Shown in pieces: positions 1 through 5,407 of a stretch of DNA of 5,407 bases (its first letter is position 1; each line of letters starts with the position of its first letter). Below the pieces are notes generated by a model that did no database searches, was not told where the DNA came from, and worked only from the letters and a program-made list of their open reading frames with translations. Source of the DNA: Caldisericia bacterium (lineage in GTDB: Bacteria > Caldisericota > Caldisericia > B22-G15); contig JAGGSY010000065.1 in NCBI GenBank assembly GCA_021158845.1, forward strand, positions 1 through 5,407. Reading direction: 5' to 3'. The position numbers and the translations under genes were made by a program.

Positions 1-1
1 G

Positions 2-334
2 GATTTTGGAGTCTCTGGTGATGTTCATGGAGGAACTGAGAGAGAGGTCTCCATCTTTCCAATAGAGTGTATGAAAAATGTGCCAGAAGAAATTAGAAAA
101 ACTATAAATCCATTTGATATGACAGAGAATATAATGATAATGGGTATTCCTCCATTTCTGTTGAAGGAGGGAAAGAAATTGAGGATAGGAGAGGCAGAGA
201 TTTTAATAATTAAGATAGGTAAGGAAAAGTTTGTAAATGAGGGAAAACCATACATTGTATCAAGAGAGGGAAGGTTTGGAAAGGTAATAAGTGGAGGAAG
301 GGTAAGGATAGGGGATAGGGTGATTCTAATTTAA
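2..334 (+). CDS. MOSC-domain protein, C-terminal part (5' end cut by window)
   Basis: The reading frame is open from base 2 to the TAA at 332-334, giving about 110 residues, so the N-terminus lies outside the window. MOSC domains are found in molybdenum-cofactor sulfurases and in small stand-alone proteins thought to carry sulfur or molybdopterin. Visible landmarks match the stand-alone type in order: a GVSGDVHGG segment (family GxxGDxHAG), REVSIFPIE (family RQVSLLAIE), a TENI motif, the LRIGEAE strand, an IGKE motif, SREGRFGKVISGG, and a final VRIGD strand. The call therefore rests on several aligned motifs. The oddity is that the stretch after IGKE, which in family members I recall carries CHxRC and a further GDC cysteine, reads KFVNEGKPYIV here with no cysteine. 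It may be an inactive or repurposed member. An ATG at 71 is internal to the domain and is not the start. The next gene begins one base after the stop, so co-translation is likely. Confidence 0.8.
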   Translation, partial: DFGVSGDVHGGTEREVSIFPIECMKNVPEEIRKTINPFDMTENIMIMGIPPFLLKEGKKLRIGEAEILIIKIGKEKFVNEGKPYIVSREGRFGKVISGGRVRIGDRVILI

Positions 335-335
335 A

Positions 336-1310
336 ATGCCAGCAAATCTTCCACCACAGTTTTACCAACTGGAGAGAGAGTATCGGGAAAAGAAGACCAT
401 AAAAGAAAAGATTGAGGTCTTAAAGAAGATGTATGCAATAATGCCAAAACACAAAGGAACTGATAAACTCCAGGCAGAGATAAAGGCAAGGATATCAAAA
501 CTTAAGGAGGAGTTGGAAAACGAGAGAAAGCGTGGTGGAAAGAGAAGTTTCATTCATATAGAAAAGGAGGGAGCAGGACAGATAACACTTGTGGGTCCGC
601 CCAATACTGGGAAATCCACAATTCTTTCGATGCTTTCAAATGCAAGACCTGATATAGGTGATTATCCCTTCACTACAAAAACTCCATGCGTGGGAATGGT
701 GCCCTTTGAAGACATACAGCTTCAAATGATTGATCTACCCCCCATTGCAGAGGATAGTATCCCCTTCTGGGTTGTGGAGATAATAAGAAATTCAGATCTT
801 TTACTTATTGTCCTCTCCTTTGACATAGACATTGAAGAGGAATTTAAGAAAACAATAGAGCTTCTTAAAGAGAAAAAAATTGAGGTGGTTAAAGAACCCT
901 CTGAAGAGGGGATATTTGGAATGATAAAAAAGAAGGGGGTTGTCTTTATAAACAAAAAGGATATTTGTGAGGATACTTACTCAAAAGAACTCAATCTTCC
1001 ATTAAAGACTATTTCTGGTTCATCCTTTGAAGAAAAAGACCTTGATGAGTTAAAGAGAGTTCTATTTAAGGAGTTGGGTATCATAAGAGTTTACACAAAG
1101 GAACCTGGAAAACCACCTGATTTTAAAGATCCTCTTATCCTTAAGGAAGGCTCAACTGTTTATGATGCAGCAGAGAAATTGCACAAGGAAATAGCAAGGA
1201 AATTAAAGTATGCAAGGTTATGGGGCTCAAGTAAATTTGATGGACAGAGGGTTTTTAAGAATCAGGTTCTTAAGGATAAAGATATTGTTGAGTTTCACAC
1301 AAAGAAGTGA
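336..1310 (+). CDS. DRG/Obg-related GTPase with C-terminal TGS domain
   Basis: A 324-residue P-loop GTPase of the TRAFAC/Obg-HflX superfamily, closest in layout to the DRG branch. Residues 1-70 are charged and helical, and the opening MPANLPPQ with MPKHKGTDKLQAEI is typical of the bacterial TGS-GTPase family, which supports the ATG at 336. The G domain follows. G1 is GPPNTGKST (87-95) and G2 lies in the Thr pair at 113-114. G3 is DLPP (133-136), where many relatives have DTPP or DxPG. G4 is NKKD (206-209), and a G5-like ISGSS is at 226-230. Residues about 250-322 form the TGS domain (IIRVYTKEPGKPPDF to KDKDIVEFH), a small beta-grasp fold often involved in RNA or ribosome contact. Relatives act around ribosomes, but the exact role of the bacterial family is unsettled, so a ribosome-associated function is inference. 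The gene starts one base after the MOSC stop, with a weak GGGTGA about 12 bases upstream. Confidence 0.9.
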   Translation: MPANLPPQFYQLEREYREKKTIKEKIEVLKKMYAIMPKHKGTDKLQAEIKARISKLKEELENERKRGGKRSFIHIEKEGAGQITLVGPPNTGKSTILSMLSNARPDIGDYPFTTKTPCVGMVPFEDIQLQMIDLPPIAEDSIPFWVVEIIRNSDLLLIVLSFDIDIEEEFKKTIELLKEKKIEVVKEPSEEGIFGMIKKKGVVFINKKDICEDTYSKELNLPLKTISGSSFEEKDLDELKRVLFKELGIIRVYTKEPGKPPDFKDPLILKEGSTVYDAAEKLHKEIARKLKYARLWGSSKFDGQRVFKNQVLKDKDIVEFHTKK

Positions 1311-1330
1311 GTGGTGGTAGAATATAAGAG

Positions 1331-2539
1331 ATGGGAAATTTTCTTTATCTACCTACAATTAAAGAATTGATAATGATAGCCGTAGGTTTATCCCTTGTTT
1401 TTATCTCTGTAAAGAAGAGATACGAGCCTTTACTTCTACTTCCCATAGGTATTGGAATTCTTCTTGTAAATCTTCCCTTCTCTCCCTTAAGAGAGAGTGG
1501 TTCAATATTTGACATTCTCTTTAGATATGGGATAAAAAATGAACTCTTTCCCCTTCTTATATTTATAAGTATTGGTGCAATGATTGATTTTAAGCCACTC
1601 ATTGAAAAGCCATGGATGGTCGTGTTTGGAGCGGCAGGTCAGTTCGGGATATTTGGTGCAATGATCATTGCTCTCCTAATGGGTTTTACCCTTTTTGAGA
1701 GTGCATCCATTGGAATAATTGGAAGTGCAGATGGTCCAACATCCATATTTGTAACAAGTAAACTTGCGCCAAAAATTCTTGGTCCTGTAACCCTTGCAGC
1801 ATATTCATACATGGCACTTGTCCCACTGATACAACCACCCATTATGAAGTTCCTTACAACTAAAAAGGAGAGAGAGATTAGAATGGACACAAAAAAAGTG
1901 GAAGTATCTCCCCTTATGGAAAAGTTGTTTCCCTACTTAATAATAATCATATCTTCCCTTGTTAGTCCAATGAGCATTCCTCTTGTGGGCTTTCTAATGT
2001 TTGGAAACATACTCTCCACATCTGGTGTAACAGACATGCTTGCAAAGGCAGCAAAGGAGTATCTATCTGGAATAGTAACCCTTTTCCTTGGAATTACTGT
2101 AGGTTCCACCATGAAGGCAAGTGTCTTCTTAACAAAAGAGACTCTCCTTATATTCATTCTTGGACTTGTGGCATTCTCCCTTTCAACAGTTGTTGGAATT
2201 CTTTTAGGTAAATTACTTCTTCTCTTTGGAGTAAAGGTAAATCCATTAATTGGAGCTGCAGGATTATCCTCTTTTCCAATGTCTGCAAGACTTGTTCATC
2301 AGATAGGGAGAGAGGAGGATAAACACAACTTCCTTCTTATGCACGCCATAGGGGCAAACACATCAGGTCAAATTGCATCTGTTGTTGCAGGAGGTGTCCT
2401 TCTTGAGCTTGTAATGAAGTATGGAAACACAGGAGGGGTTAAGGTAGGATTAAATATACTGCTTCTTGGTATGCTAAAGGTATTTATTGTGCTCTCCCTC
2501 ATTGGAATAATCACATATATTTTAAGAAAACTGTTTTAA
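1331..2539 (+). CDS. Sodium-translocating decarboxylase beta subunit (OadB/GcdB/MmdB family)
   Basis: A 402-residue multi-spanning inner-membrane protein. In the family, the beta subunit decarboxylates carboxybiotin delivered by the alpha subunit's biotin carrier and uses the energy to pump Na+ outward. Diagnostic segments are present: KKRYEPLLLLPIGIGILLVN (29-48), GAMIDFKPL, and GSADGPTSIF (131-140) with the conserved Asp134, probably equivalent to Asp203 of Klebsiella OadB. Further on are AYSYMALVPLIQPPIMK, VNPLIGAAGLSSFPMSAR (303-320), and NFLLMHAIGANTSGQIAS (333-350) with Asn343. Length and motif order look complete. Substrate (oxaloacetate, methylmalonyl-CoA, glutaconyl-CoA or malonate) cannot be told from this subunit alone. 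No alpha, gamma or biotin-carrier gene lies in the window, so partners must be elsewhere or upstream. The ATG at 1331 is 20 bases after the GTPase stop, with only a weak GGTGGT upstream. It is kept because the N-terminal helix matches the family. Confidence 0.93.
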   Translation: MGNFLYLPTIKELIMIAVGLSLVFISVKKRYEPLLLLPIGIGILLVNLPFSPLRESGSIFDILFRYGIKNELFPLLIFISIGAMIDFKPLIEKPWMVVFGAAGQFGIFGAMIIALLMGFTLFESASIGIIGSADGPTSIFVTSKLAPKILGPVTLAAYSYMALVPLIQPPIMKFLTTKKEREIRMDTKKVEVSPLMEKLFPYLIIIISSLVSPMSIPLVGFLMFGNILSTSGVTDMLAKAAKEYLSGIVTLFLGITVGSTMKASVFLTKETLLIFILGLVAFSLSTVVGILLGKLLLLFGVKVNPLIGAAGLSSFPMSARLVHQIGREEDKHNFLLMHAIGANTSGQIASVVAGGVLLELVMKYGNTGGVKVGLNILLLGMLKVFIVLSLIGIITYILRKLF

Positions 2540-2543
2540 CAAA

Positions 2544-2578
2544 TTGATTCATATTTAAAATTGAGGTATTTTAAAATT
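2544..2578 (+). promoter_or_regulatory. AT-rich gap before the metal-transport genes, with repeated palindrome
   Basis: This is the longest gene-free stretch in the window (39 bases between 2539 and 2579). It holds a perfect 10-base palindrome ATTTTAAAAT at 2568-2577 and a 9-base near copy ATTTAAAAT at 2553-2561, with the GAGGT ribosome binding site between them. Shared TTTAAAATT units start 16 bases apart (2554 and 2570). The placement would suit an operator or an RNA-level control site for a metal importer, but such patterns arise easily in AT-rich DNA. It does not match a Zur, MntR or Fur box that I can recognise. Confidence 0.25.
2563..2567 (+). promoter_or_regulatory. Ribosome binding site deciding the lipoprotein start
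   Basis: GAGGT lies 11 bases before the ATG at 2579. It falls just inside the longer frame that would begin with TTG at 2561, so it argues for the ATG and against the TTG. The shorter product also begins with a normal lipoprotein signal peptide. Confidence 0.65.
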
Positions 2579-3436
2579 ATGAAAAGGATTTTCATCTTTT
2601 TAATTCTAACTGCACTTATCTTTTCAGGATGTGGTAAAGGGGAAGTTAAGAGGAAGGCGGTATCAGCTACAATTTTCCCTCTATACGACTTTGTGAGAAA
2701 TATAGTGGATGGAACAGATATTGAGGTAAATCTTATAGTCCCTCCAGGTGAAAGCCCCCATACATTCTCCTTAACACCAGAGGAGGTAAAAAAGATTGAG
2801 GGAAGTAGAATAGTATTTTACAACGACTTTGGACTTGATGAATGGATTATATCAAGCGCTAAAAGTATTGGAGTTGAAAAGCTTGTTAATGTTAATAAAA
2901 CACTAACTCCCATCAATGGTAATCCCCACTTCTGGCTTTCCATTCCTTATGCCATTAAGGAGTGTGAGACAATAAAAGATTCCCTTATAGAGGAATTTCC
3001 AGAGTATAGGGAGACATTTGAAAAAAACTTCAATACTTATAAAGAGAAACTACTCTCTTTACACGAAAGAATCAAAAAATCCATAGATAAGCTTAAGGAA
3101 AAAAGGATAATAACATACCATCCTGCATACCTCTATTTTGCAAAAGAGTATGGATTAAAGGTTGTTTATGTAATTGAAAAATCTCCGGGAAAGGAACCAA
3201 CACCAAAAGAGATAGCAGAGATTGAGGACATTATAAAGAATGAAAATATTAAAGTGCTTTTTATAGAACCTCAACTTTCTTCATCTGTGGTTGATGGAAT
3301 TGTATCTGATACAGGTGTAAAGGTATTTACCCTTGACCCTCTTGGTGGAACACCTGATAGGGATTCATATTTGAAACTTATGAATTACAATCTAAATACG
3401 ATACTGGAGGCTTTAGGTGAAGATTGTGGAAGTTAG
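2579..3436 (+). CDS. Metal ABC transporter substrate-binding lipoprotein (ZnuA/TroA type)
   Basis: This 285-residue extracytoplasmic metal receptor captures a divalent metal and hands it to the permease encoded two genes downstream. MKRIFIFLILTALIFSGC is a short lipoprotein signal peptide, with Cys18 as the lipidated residue (the -3 position is Phe, slightly unusual). The mature part follows the cluster A-I (ZnuA/TroA/PsaA) plan. First metal His61 is in GESPHTFSLTP, second His117 in NPHFWLS, third His181 in TYHPAYLYFAKEYGL, and Asp253 in LDPLGG. A long backbone helix occupies about 140-175, and EPTPKEIAEI and IEPQLSSS are further family hallmarks. His as third ligand matches zinc-type receptors, while manganese types usually have Glu there, so zinc is the likelier substrate. 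The His-rich loop of many ZnuA proteins is absent. An in-frame TTG at 2561 would add six residues and is not preferred. The 3' end overlaps the ATPase gene by 20 bases. Confidence 0.93.
   Translation: MKRIFIFLILTALIFSGCGKGEVKRKAVSATIFPLYDFVRNIVDGTDIEVNLIVPPGESPHTFSLTPEEVKKIEGSRIVFYNDFGLDEWIISSAKSIGVEKLVNVNKTLTPINGNPHFWLSIPYAIKECETIKDSLIEEFPEYRETFEKNFNTYKEKLLSLHERIKKSIDKLKEKRIITYHPAYLYFAKEYGLKVVYVIEKSPGKEPTPKEIAEIEDIIKNENIKVLFIEPQLSSSVVDGIVSDTGVKVFTLDPLGGTPDRDSYLKLMNYNLNTILEALGEDCGS
3406..3410 (+). promoter_or_regulatory. Ribosome binding site for the ATPase GTG start
   Basis: GGAGG lies inside the end of the lipoprotein gene, six bases before the GTG at 3417. The perfect core and good spacing favour this GTG over the next one at 3426, which would be 15 bases away. 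Confidence 0.75.
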
Positions 3437-4184
3437 GAATGTAAGTGTTGAATTTGGAAGGAGAAAGATCCTTGAGAATATAAATTTCAAACTTGACAGG
3501 GGTGAGTTTCTAATAATAATCGGTCCCAATGGAGCAGGGAAGTCCACCCTCCTTAAAGCAATACTTGGGTTAATTCCATTTAAAGGTGAAATCCTTATCT
3601 TTGGAAAAGACATAAGAAAACTTACGAGGAAGGAGAGGGAAAGGATTGGATATGTGCCACAGAAGTTCCTTCACGAGAGGGAATTTCCAATAACAGTTGA
3701 AGAACTCATAAACCTCTCCATAGGAAAGATGGAGAGGAGAGAGGAGATAGTGGACAACTTTCTCTCTTTACTGGGAATAGATAATTTAAGAAAGAAACTC
3801 ATTGGAGAACTCTCCGGTGGACAGCTTCAGAGAGTTTTTATAGCAAGGGCGCTTGTTAGATCTCCTGAAATCCTTATAATGGATGAACCTCTATCAGGTA
3901 TAGACATATCAGGAGAAAAAACTTTTTACGAACTTGTTAACTTTCTTCATAGGGAGCTTAAGATATCCATAATTCTTGTATCTCACGATGTAACTGTTGT
4001 AGATAAACTTGCAGACAAGGTGTTATGCTTGAATAGAAGGGTAATATGTTTTGGAAAGCCAAGAGAGGTTCTAACTGAAAAATCCCTTGAATCTTTGTAT
4101 GGTAAGGAGATGGGGATTTTTAAACACAAACCCTGTCCTGAGGATGGACCATGCAAACTCTTTGTGGAGGATAGGGATGTTTAA
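3417..4184 (+). CDS. Metal ABC transporter ATP-binding protein (ZnuC type)
   Basis: This 255-residue cytoplasmic ATPase powers the importer formed with its two neighbours. All nucleotide-binding motifs are intact: Walker A GPNGAGKST (36-44), Q-loop Gln82 in GYVPQ, signature LSGGQLQR (132-139), Walker B ILIMDEP (152-158) with catalytic Glu157, D-loop SGID, and H-loop His190 in VSHD. YVPQKF and the FGKPREVL ending match the ZnuC/MntB branch. After the core comes a tail of about 25 residues containing HKPCPEDGPC (237-246), with His237, Cys240 and Cys246. Such a tail might bind metal, but that is inference. The gene begins with GTG, chosen because GGAGG sits six bases upstream. It overlaps the lipoprotein gene by 20 bases and the permease gene by 8, which points to coupled translation and balanced subunit output. 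Confidence 0.95.
   Translation: MKIVEVRNVSVEFGRRKILENINFKLDRGEFLIIIGPNGAGKSTLLKAILGLIPFKGEILIFGKDIRKLTRKERERIGYVPQKFLHEREFPITVEELINLSIGKMERREEIVDNFLSLLGIDNLRKKLIGELSGGQLQRVFIARALVRSPEILIMDEPLSGIDISGEKTFYELVNFLHRELKISIILVSHDVTVVDKLADKVLCLNRRVICFGKPREVLTEKSLESLYGKEMGIFKHKPCPEDGPCKLFVEDRDV
4166..4170 (+). promoter_or_regulatory. Ribosome binding site deciding the permease start
   Basis: GGAGG, inside the end of the ATPase gene, lies six bases before the ATG at 4177. The same spacing is seen at the ATPase start. It rules in favour of this ATG over upstream in-frame ATGs such as 4087. Confidence 0.75.
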
Positions 4185-4980
4185 CTATCCATTTATGGTA
4201 AGGGCGATAGTTGCTGGTATTATAACTGGTGCTCTTGCTGGTTTTATAGGTGTCTTCGTTGTTTTAAGGAAGATGTCCTTCTACGCCAACGCCATAGCGC
4301 ATGCATCCCTTTCAGGTGTTGCACTTGGTTTTCTACTCTCTGTTGATCCATTCCTCTCAGCCATGGTTGTGGGTTCTCTTATCTCTCTTGGAATAGGATA
4401 CCTCTTCCATAAGACATCCCTCTTTATGGACACAGCAATAGGAGTCTTTCTTCCTGTGAGTATGGCAATTGGGATAATCCTTTTTGGTCTCACAAGGGGA
4501 TACAAACCCGAACTCATATCATATCTATTTGGAAGTATACTATCAGTCTCTCTATCAAACCTTTTACTTTCCTCTATTATAGGTATTGTGTTTTTAATAT
4601 TTGCAATTATTGTATTTAAGGATTTGACGATGATTTCTTTTGATGTGGAGTGTGCAAGGGCAAGGGGAATAAATGTCACTCTCATAGATACCTTTTTTCT
4701 CATATTTCTCTCCCTTATAGTTGTAATTGGAACAAAAACAGTAGGAATAGTTTTGATTTCAGCGCTTATCGTTATTCCTGCAGCGTCTGCTCGTCTTATA
4801 AGTAGAAGTTTCAAGGAGATGATAATCTATTCAGTGGCTTTTGGAGTTATCTCAAGCTTCCTTGGACTTACTGCATCCTACTACACAAACCTTCCATCTG
4901 GTGCAACCATTGTTGTAATCCTCTCTCTTATATTCACCCTCTCCCTCTTAAAACAAAGGATGTCCCATGAAAAGGTATAG
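4177..4980 (+). CDS. Metal ABC transporter permease (ZnuB / ABC-3 family)
   Basis: A 267-residue, highly hydrophobic integral membrane protein forming the translocation path of the metal importer. ABC-3 family landmarks appear in order: GVFVVLRKMSFYANAIAHAS (25-44), the conserved AHASLSGVALG, DTAIGVFLPVSMAIGIIL (85-102), and YLFGSILSVS (116-125). They continue with FDVECARARGI (155-165, the cytoplasmic loop expected to contact the ATPase), VGIVLISALIVIPAASARL (189-207) and a final LPSGATIVVI. Length is normal for the family and I see about seven to nine membrane segments by eye. The frame is open further upstream to an ATG at 4087, but those 30 residues are polar, unlike the family, and lie within the ATPase gene. 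The ATG at 4177 has a GGAGG six bases before it. The gene overlaps the ATPase gene by 8 bases and the next gene by 14. Confidence 0.94.
   Translation: MFNYPFMVRAIVAGIITGALAGFIGVFVVLRKMSFYANAIAHASLSGVALGFLLSVDPFLSAMVVGSLISLGIGYLFHKTSLFMDTAIGVFLPVSMAIGIILFGLTRGYKPELISYLFGSILSVSLSNLLLSSIIGIVFLIFAIIVFKDLTMISFDVECARARGINVTLIDTFFLIFLSLIVVIGTKTVGIVLISALIVIPAASARLISRSFKEMIIYSVAFGVISSFLGLTASYYTNLPSGATIVVILSLIFTLSLLKQRMSHEKV
4955..4960 (+). promoter_or_regulatory. Ribosome binding site for the last, partial gene
   Basis: AAAGGA within the end of the permease gene lies six bases before the ATG at 4967. The spacing equals that at the two preceding genes and supports real translation of the downstream frame. 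Confidence 0.6.
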
Positions 4981-5407
4981 AGGTATTGTTTTTATTCTAA
5001 TCATGATTCTCCTCTTTTGCCTCTCCTACATCTTCAAGTGGAATCTTTACTACCTTCTTTCGAATCCATACATTCTTATCTCACTCTTTTTCTTAATCCT
5101 TATCCTCTCCCTTCTATCTGGCTTTAAAATAAAACTATCCATACTTATATCCATCCTTGTTGTGATTGGATTATTTGCCTTTAATGTGTATCTAATGAGA
5201 GTGGATTTAAAGAAAGGCATCTTCTTTTCAGAATCTATAAGTGAAAGGAAAGAGGGGGAGAAAGAGTTTCTCTCAAACTTGATGCTCACCAGTGGAGATT
5301 TAATGGTAAAGGAAACTAATGGAGAGAATCTATTTATATTTGATTACTACTCCCCTATAAAACTTTTTTATAAATTCAATAGAAAAAAAGATACAGCTTC
5401 TTTCACT
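4967..5407 (+). CDS. Unrecognised membrane protein, N-terminal part (3' end cut by window)
   Basis: The frame is open from the ATG at 4967 to the last base, 147 codons with no stop, so it is truncated by the window edge. The product starts MKRYRGIVFILIMILLFCLS and has three likely membrane helices: about 6-23, 34-52 and 58-77. These are followed by a polar region from about 79 onward, including a charged SERKEGEKE run and then a mixed, probably folded part (GDLMVKETNGENLFIFDYY). I do not recognise the family. The start lies inside the permease gene (14-base overlap) with AAAGGA six bases upstream, the same arrangement as the preceding genes, so it is probably translated with the metal importer. 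Whether it serves metal transport or simply opens the next functional group cannot be told here. It is not a second permease: the ABC-3 motifs are absent. Confidence 0.75.
   Translation, partial: MKRYRGIVFILIMILLFCLSYIFKWNLYYLLSNPYILISLFFLILILSLLSGFKIKLSILISILVVIGLFAFNVYLMRVDLKKGIFFSESISERKEGEKEFLSNLMLTSGDLMVKETNGENLFIFDYYSPIKLFYKFNRKKDTASFT

Noticed and set aside
25..255. A 76-codon minus-strand frame
   Set aside because: It is the complement of the MOSC gene, whose plus-strand motifs are clear.
1311..1330. Gap between the GTPase and the decarboxylase subunit as a terminator or promoter site
   Set aside because: It is only 20 bases, with no inverted repeat, no T-run and no recognisable promoter boxes.
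2544..2572. Possible sigma-70-like promoter, TTGATT and TATTTT with a 17-base spacer
   Set aside because: Transcription would begin at about the ATG at 2579 and would leave out the ribosome binding site. The boxes are also poor matches in very AT-rich DNA.
2561..2578. TTG start for the metal-binding lipoprotein
   Set aside because: The GAGGT ribosome binding site would lie inside the gene, and the ATG at 2579 gives a normal lipoprotein signal peptide.
4087..4176. Upstream extension of the permease to an ATG at 4087
   Set aside because: The 30 added residues are unlike the ABC-3 family, sit inside the ATPase coding region, and a strong GGAGG lies six bases before the ATG at 4177.
4281..4814. 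A 177-codon open frame on the minus strand
   Set aside because: It lies wholly inside the permease gene, which has clear family motifs. The product is low-complexity and rich in Arg/Ile/Pro/Thr, as expected from the complement of a membrane-protein gene, and it has no domain I recognise.
5050..5289. A 79-codon open frame on the minus strand
   Set aside because: It is the complement of the plus-strand membrane protein that starts at 4967, which has a good ribosome binding site and hydrophobic helices. The minus frame resembles no protein I know.
1..5407. CRISPR arrays, tRNA or rRNA genes, insertion sequences and long repeats
   Set aside because: I saw no regularly spaced repeats, cloverleaf sequences, transposase motifs or long terminal inverted repeats. 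Nearly all of the window is protein-coding.

Overview
The window is a compact, AT-rich, one-strand stretch of what looks like a bacterial genome. It holds seven genes, all on the + strand, with almost no intergenic DNA. Low GC, heavy use of AGA/AGG for Arg and ATA for Ile, Lys/Glu-rich soluble proteins and strong GGAGG-type ribosome binding sites suggest a low-GC, probably thermophilic or anaerobic bacterium. This taxonomic guess is weak. The lipobox on the solute-binding protein and the bacterial form of the TGS GTPase favour a bacterium over an archaeon.

Layout. (1) Positions 2-334 carry the C-terminal part of a MOSC-domain protein cut by the left window edge; it lacks the family's usual cysteines. 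(2) Positions 336-1310, one base later, carry a DRG/Obg-related GTPase with a C-terminal TGS domain. (3) Positions 1331-2539 carry a complete beta subunit of a sodium-translocating decarboxylase (OadB/GcdB/MmdB family), with no alpha, gamma or biotin-carrier subunit in view. (4-6) Positions 2579-4980 carry a complete metal ABC importer of the Znu/Tro/Mnt type: substrate-binding lipoprotein, ATPase and permease, joined by overlaps of 20 and 8 bases. (7) From 4967 to the right edge runs the start of an unrecognised membrane protein whose start codon lies inside the permease gene.

How they work together. The three ABC genes form one functional unit. The lipoprotein captures a divalent metal outside the membrane, the permease forms the channel, and the ATPase drives import. 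Its ligand set (His, His, His, Asp) points to zinc rather than manganese, but this is inference. The other genes have no obvious pathway link to it. The tight packing suggests co-transcription, but no promoter or terminator can be recognised with confidence.

I see no clearly new biological system here. The points most worth a second look are the cysteine-free MOSC domain, the orphan decarboxylase beta subunit, the unknown membrane protein coupled to the permease, a Cys/His-containing tail on the ATPase, and a repeated AT palindrome around the ribosome binding site of the metal-binding lipoprotein.
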